This document shows positions 63,355 to 64,000 of a stretch of DNA of 64,000 nucleotides, piece after piece. The position numbers were made by a program, and so were the translations under genes. Position 1 is the stretch's first letter. Each line of letters starts with the position of its first letter. Source of the stretch: Kytococcus aerolatus (GTDB taxonomy: Bacteria > Actinomycetota > Actinomycetes > Actinomycetales > Dermatophilaceae); contig NZ_FYEZ01000001.1 in assembly GCF_900187395.1 (NCBI RefSeq), positions 868,001-932,000 of the forward strand, read 5' to 3'. The notes under the pieces are model-generated. The model did no database searches and was not told the DNA's origin. It was given only the letters and a program-made list of their open reading frames with translations.

Positions 63355-64000
63355 TCAAGGAGTCCGTCGAGGCAGCGTCACCGTGGCCAGCGCGAGGGCC
63401 GCCAGGGCCATCCCCGCCAGCACGGCCAGCGGCTCGGCGAGGTCGGCCCCCATCCGCGCCTGGTCGCGGACCACCGTCACGGCCTCGACGGCGTGGCTCA
63501 GCGGCAGGGCGGTGCTCACCAGCTCGAGCACCCGCGGGAGCGCCTCCCGCGGCACGATGAGCCCGCAGAGCAGCACCTGCGGGAGCACGAAGGCGGGCAT
63601 GAACTGCACCGCCTGGAACTCGGTGCGGGCGAAGGCGCTGGCCAGCAGCCCGAGGGCCGTCCCCAGCGACGAGGCGGTGAGGGCCACCAGGAGCAGCGCC
63701 CACCACGGACCGGCGAAGCTCAGCCCGACGAGCACCGCGACGGCCGCGGTCACCGCGGTCTGGAACACGGTCATCACCCCGAAGGCGAGCGCATACCCGG
63801 CCAGGAGCTCCCCGCGCCGCAGGGGTGTCGTGAGGAGCCGCTCCAGGGTGCCGGACTGCCGCTCCCGCAGGGTGGCGACGGAGGTGACCACGAACATCAC
63901 GGTGAAGGGGAAGATCGCCAGCAGCACGGCGCCCACCCGGTCGTAGAGGCCGCTGAACTCGTAGACCCAGCCCAGCAGGGCCAGCAGTCCGGCCGGGACG
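63355..64000 (-). CDS. ABC-2 type export permease (5' end beyond window)
   Basis: C-terminal 214 residues of an ABC-2 permease: FTVMFVVTSVATLRERQSGTLERLLTTPLRRGELLAGY (family signature), then four or five membrane helices with QFMPAFVLPQVLLCGLIVPREALP and SHAVEAVTVVRD. Probably the membrane part of a drug- or lipid-export ABC transporter; its ATPase gene is presumably just outside the window. The frame is open to position 64000, so the start is not visible. Confidence 0.88.
   Translation of the reverse strand, partial: VPAGLLALLGWVYEFSGLYDRVGAVLLAIFPFTVMFVVTSVATLRERQSGTLERLLTTPLRRGELLAGYALAFGVMTVFQTAVTAAVAVLVGLSFAGPWWALLLVALTASSLGTALGLLASAFARTEFQAVQFMPAFVLPQVLLCGLIVPREALPRVLELVSTALPLSHAVEAVTVVRDQARMGADLAEPLAVLAGMALAALALATVTLPRRTP

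Overview
The window is high-GC, densely packed actinobacterial chromosome, most like the Micrococcales. Evidence for this: a menaquinone gene cluster, XPB-type helicase and its Rv0862c-like partner protein, DUF3263 and DUF4031 proteins, an MprAB/HtrA-like operon, a cysteine-free L32 protein, Tat-exported enzymes, GTG starts, 1-4 bp gene overlaps, and many genes whose -10 box sits 6-8 nt before the start codon (leaderless mRNAs). I cannot name the species. No rRNA, tRNA, CRISPR array or insertion sequence was seen.

Layout. 0-4.4 kb: menaquinone synthesis (polyprenyl diphosphate synthase, menG, menF, menD). 4.6-8.6 kb: a DUF222/HNH endonuclease, a TmrB-like P-loop protein and an acyl-CoA ligase. 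8.7-14.4 kb: one overlapping five-gene operon (P-loop protein, exporter with a degenerate ATPase domain, anchored protein with an aspartate-rich tail, sensor kinase, response regulator) behind an 11-bp-period direct repeat; this is the strongest candidate for an undescribed system. 14.4-22.6 kb: helicase-associated protein, rpmF, a YczE-like membrane protein, M13 peptidase, an SH3/VanY cell-wall enzyme and HMG-CoA lyase. 22.7-27.7 kb: oligopeptide-type ABC importer. 27.9-29.6 kb: XPB helicase.

29.7-30.8 kb is a compositionally distinct pair: a Tat-exported two-cysteine peptide precursor with an in-frame TGA in its signal peptide, followed by a small membrane protein, which looks like a toxin/immunity pair. 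30.9-36.9 kb: two tandem GT87 glycosyltransferases divergent from an MprA-MprB-HtrA-type operon. 36.9-42.4 kb: HD hydrolase, DUF4031 protein, groEL with two CIRCE operators, HAD hydrolase and an alkB-tag alkylation-repair pair. 42.2-44.7 kb: a DUF3263 regulator with an unknown Trp-rich membrane protein, an intergenic repeat cluster and ung. 44.7-49.0 kb: SGNH hydrolase, acyl-CoA dehydrogenase, SDR dehydrogenase and an MFS transporter.

49.0-53.3 kb is a decaying secretome patch: a subtilase pseudogene, its intact paralogue, and an acyltransferase/SGNH pseudogene. 53.3-56.1 kb: RimK-type ligase fused to an RCK_C domain, divergent from a RimB-like protease and an AstE-like hydrolase. 56.06-56.31 kb: a palindromic repeat array. 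56.3-60.5 kb: class I ribonucleotide reductase nrdAB under two NrdR boxes and a cobalamin riboswitch. 60.6-64 kb: MFS transporter, a PhoX phosphatase with a PHO-box-like promoter, and an ABC-2 permease cut by the window edge.
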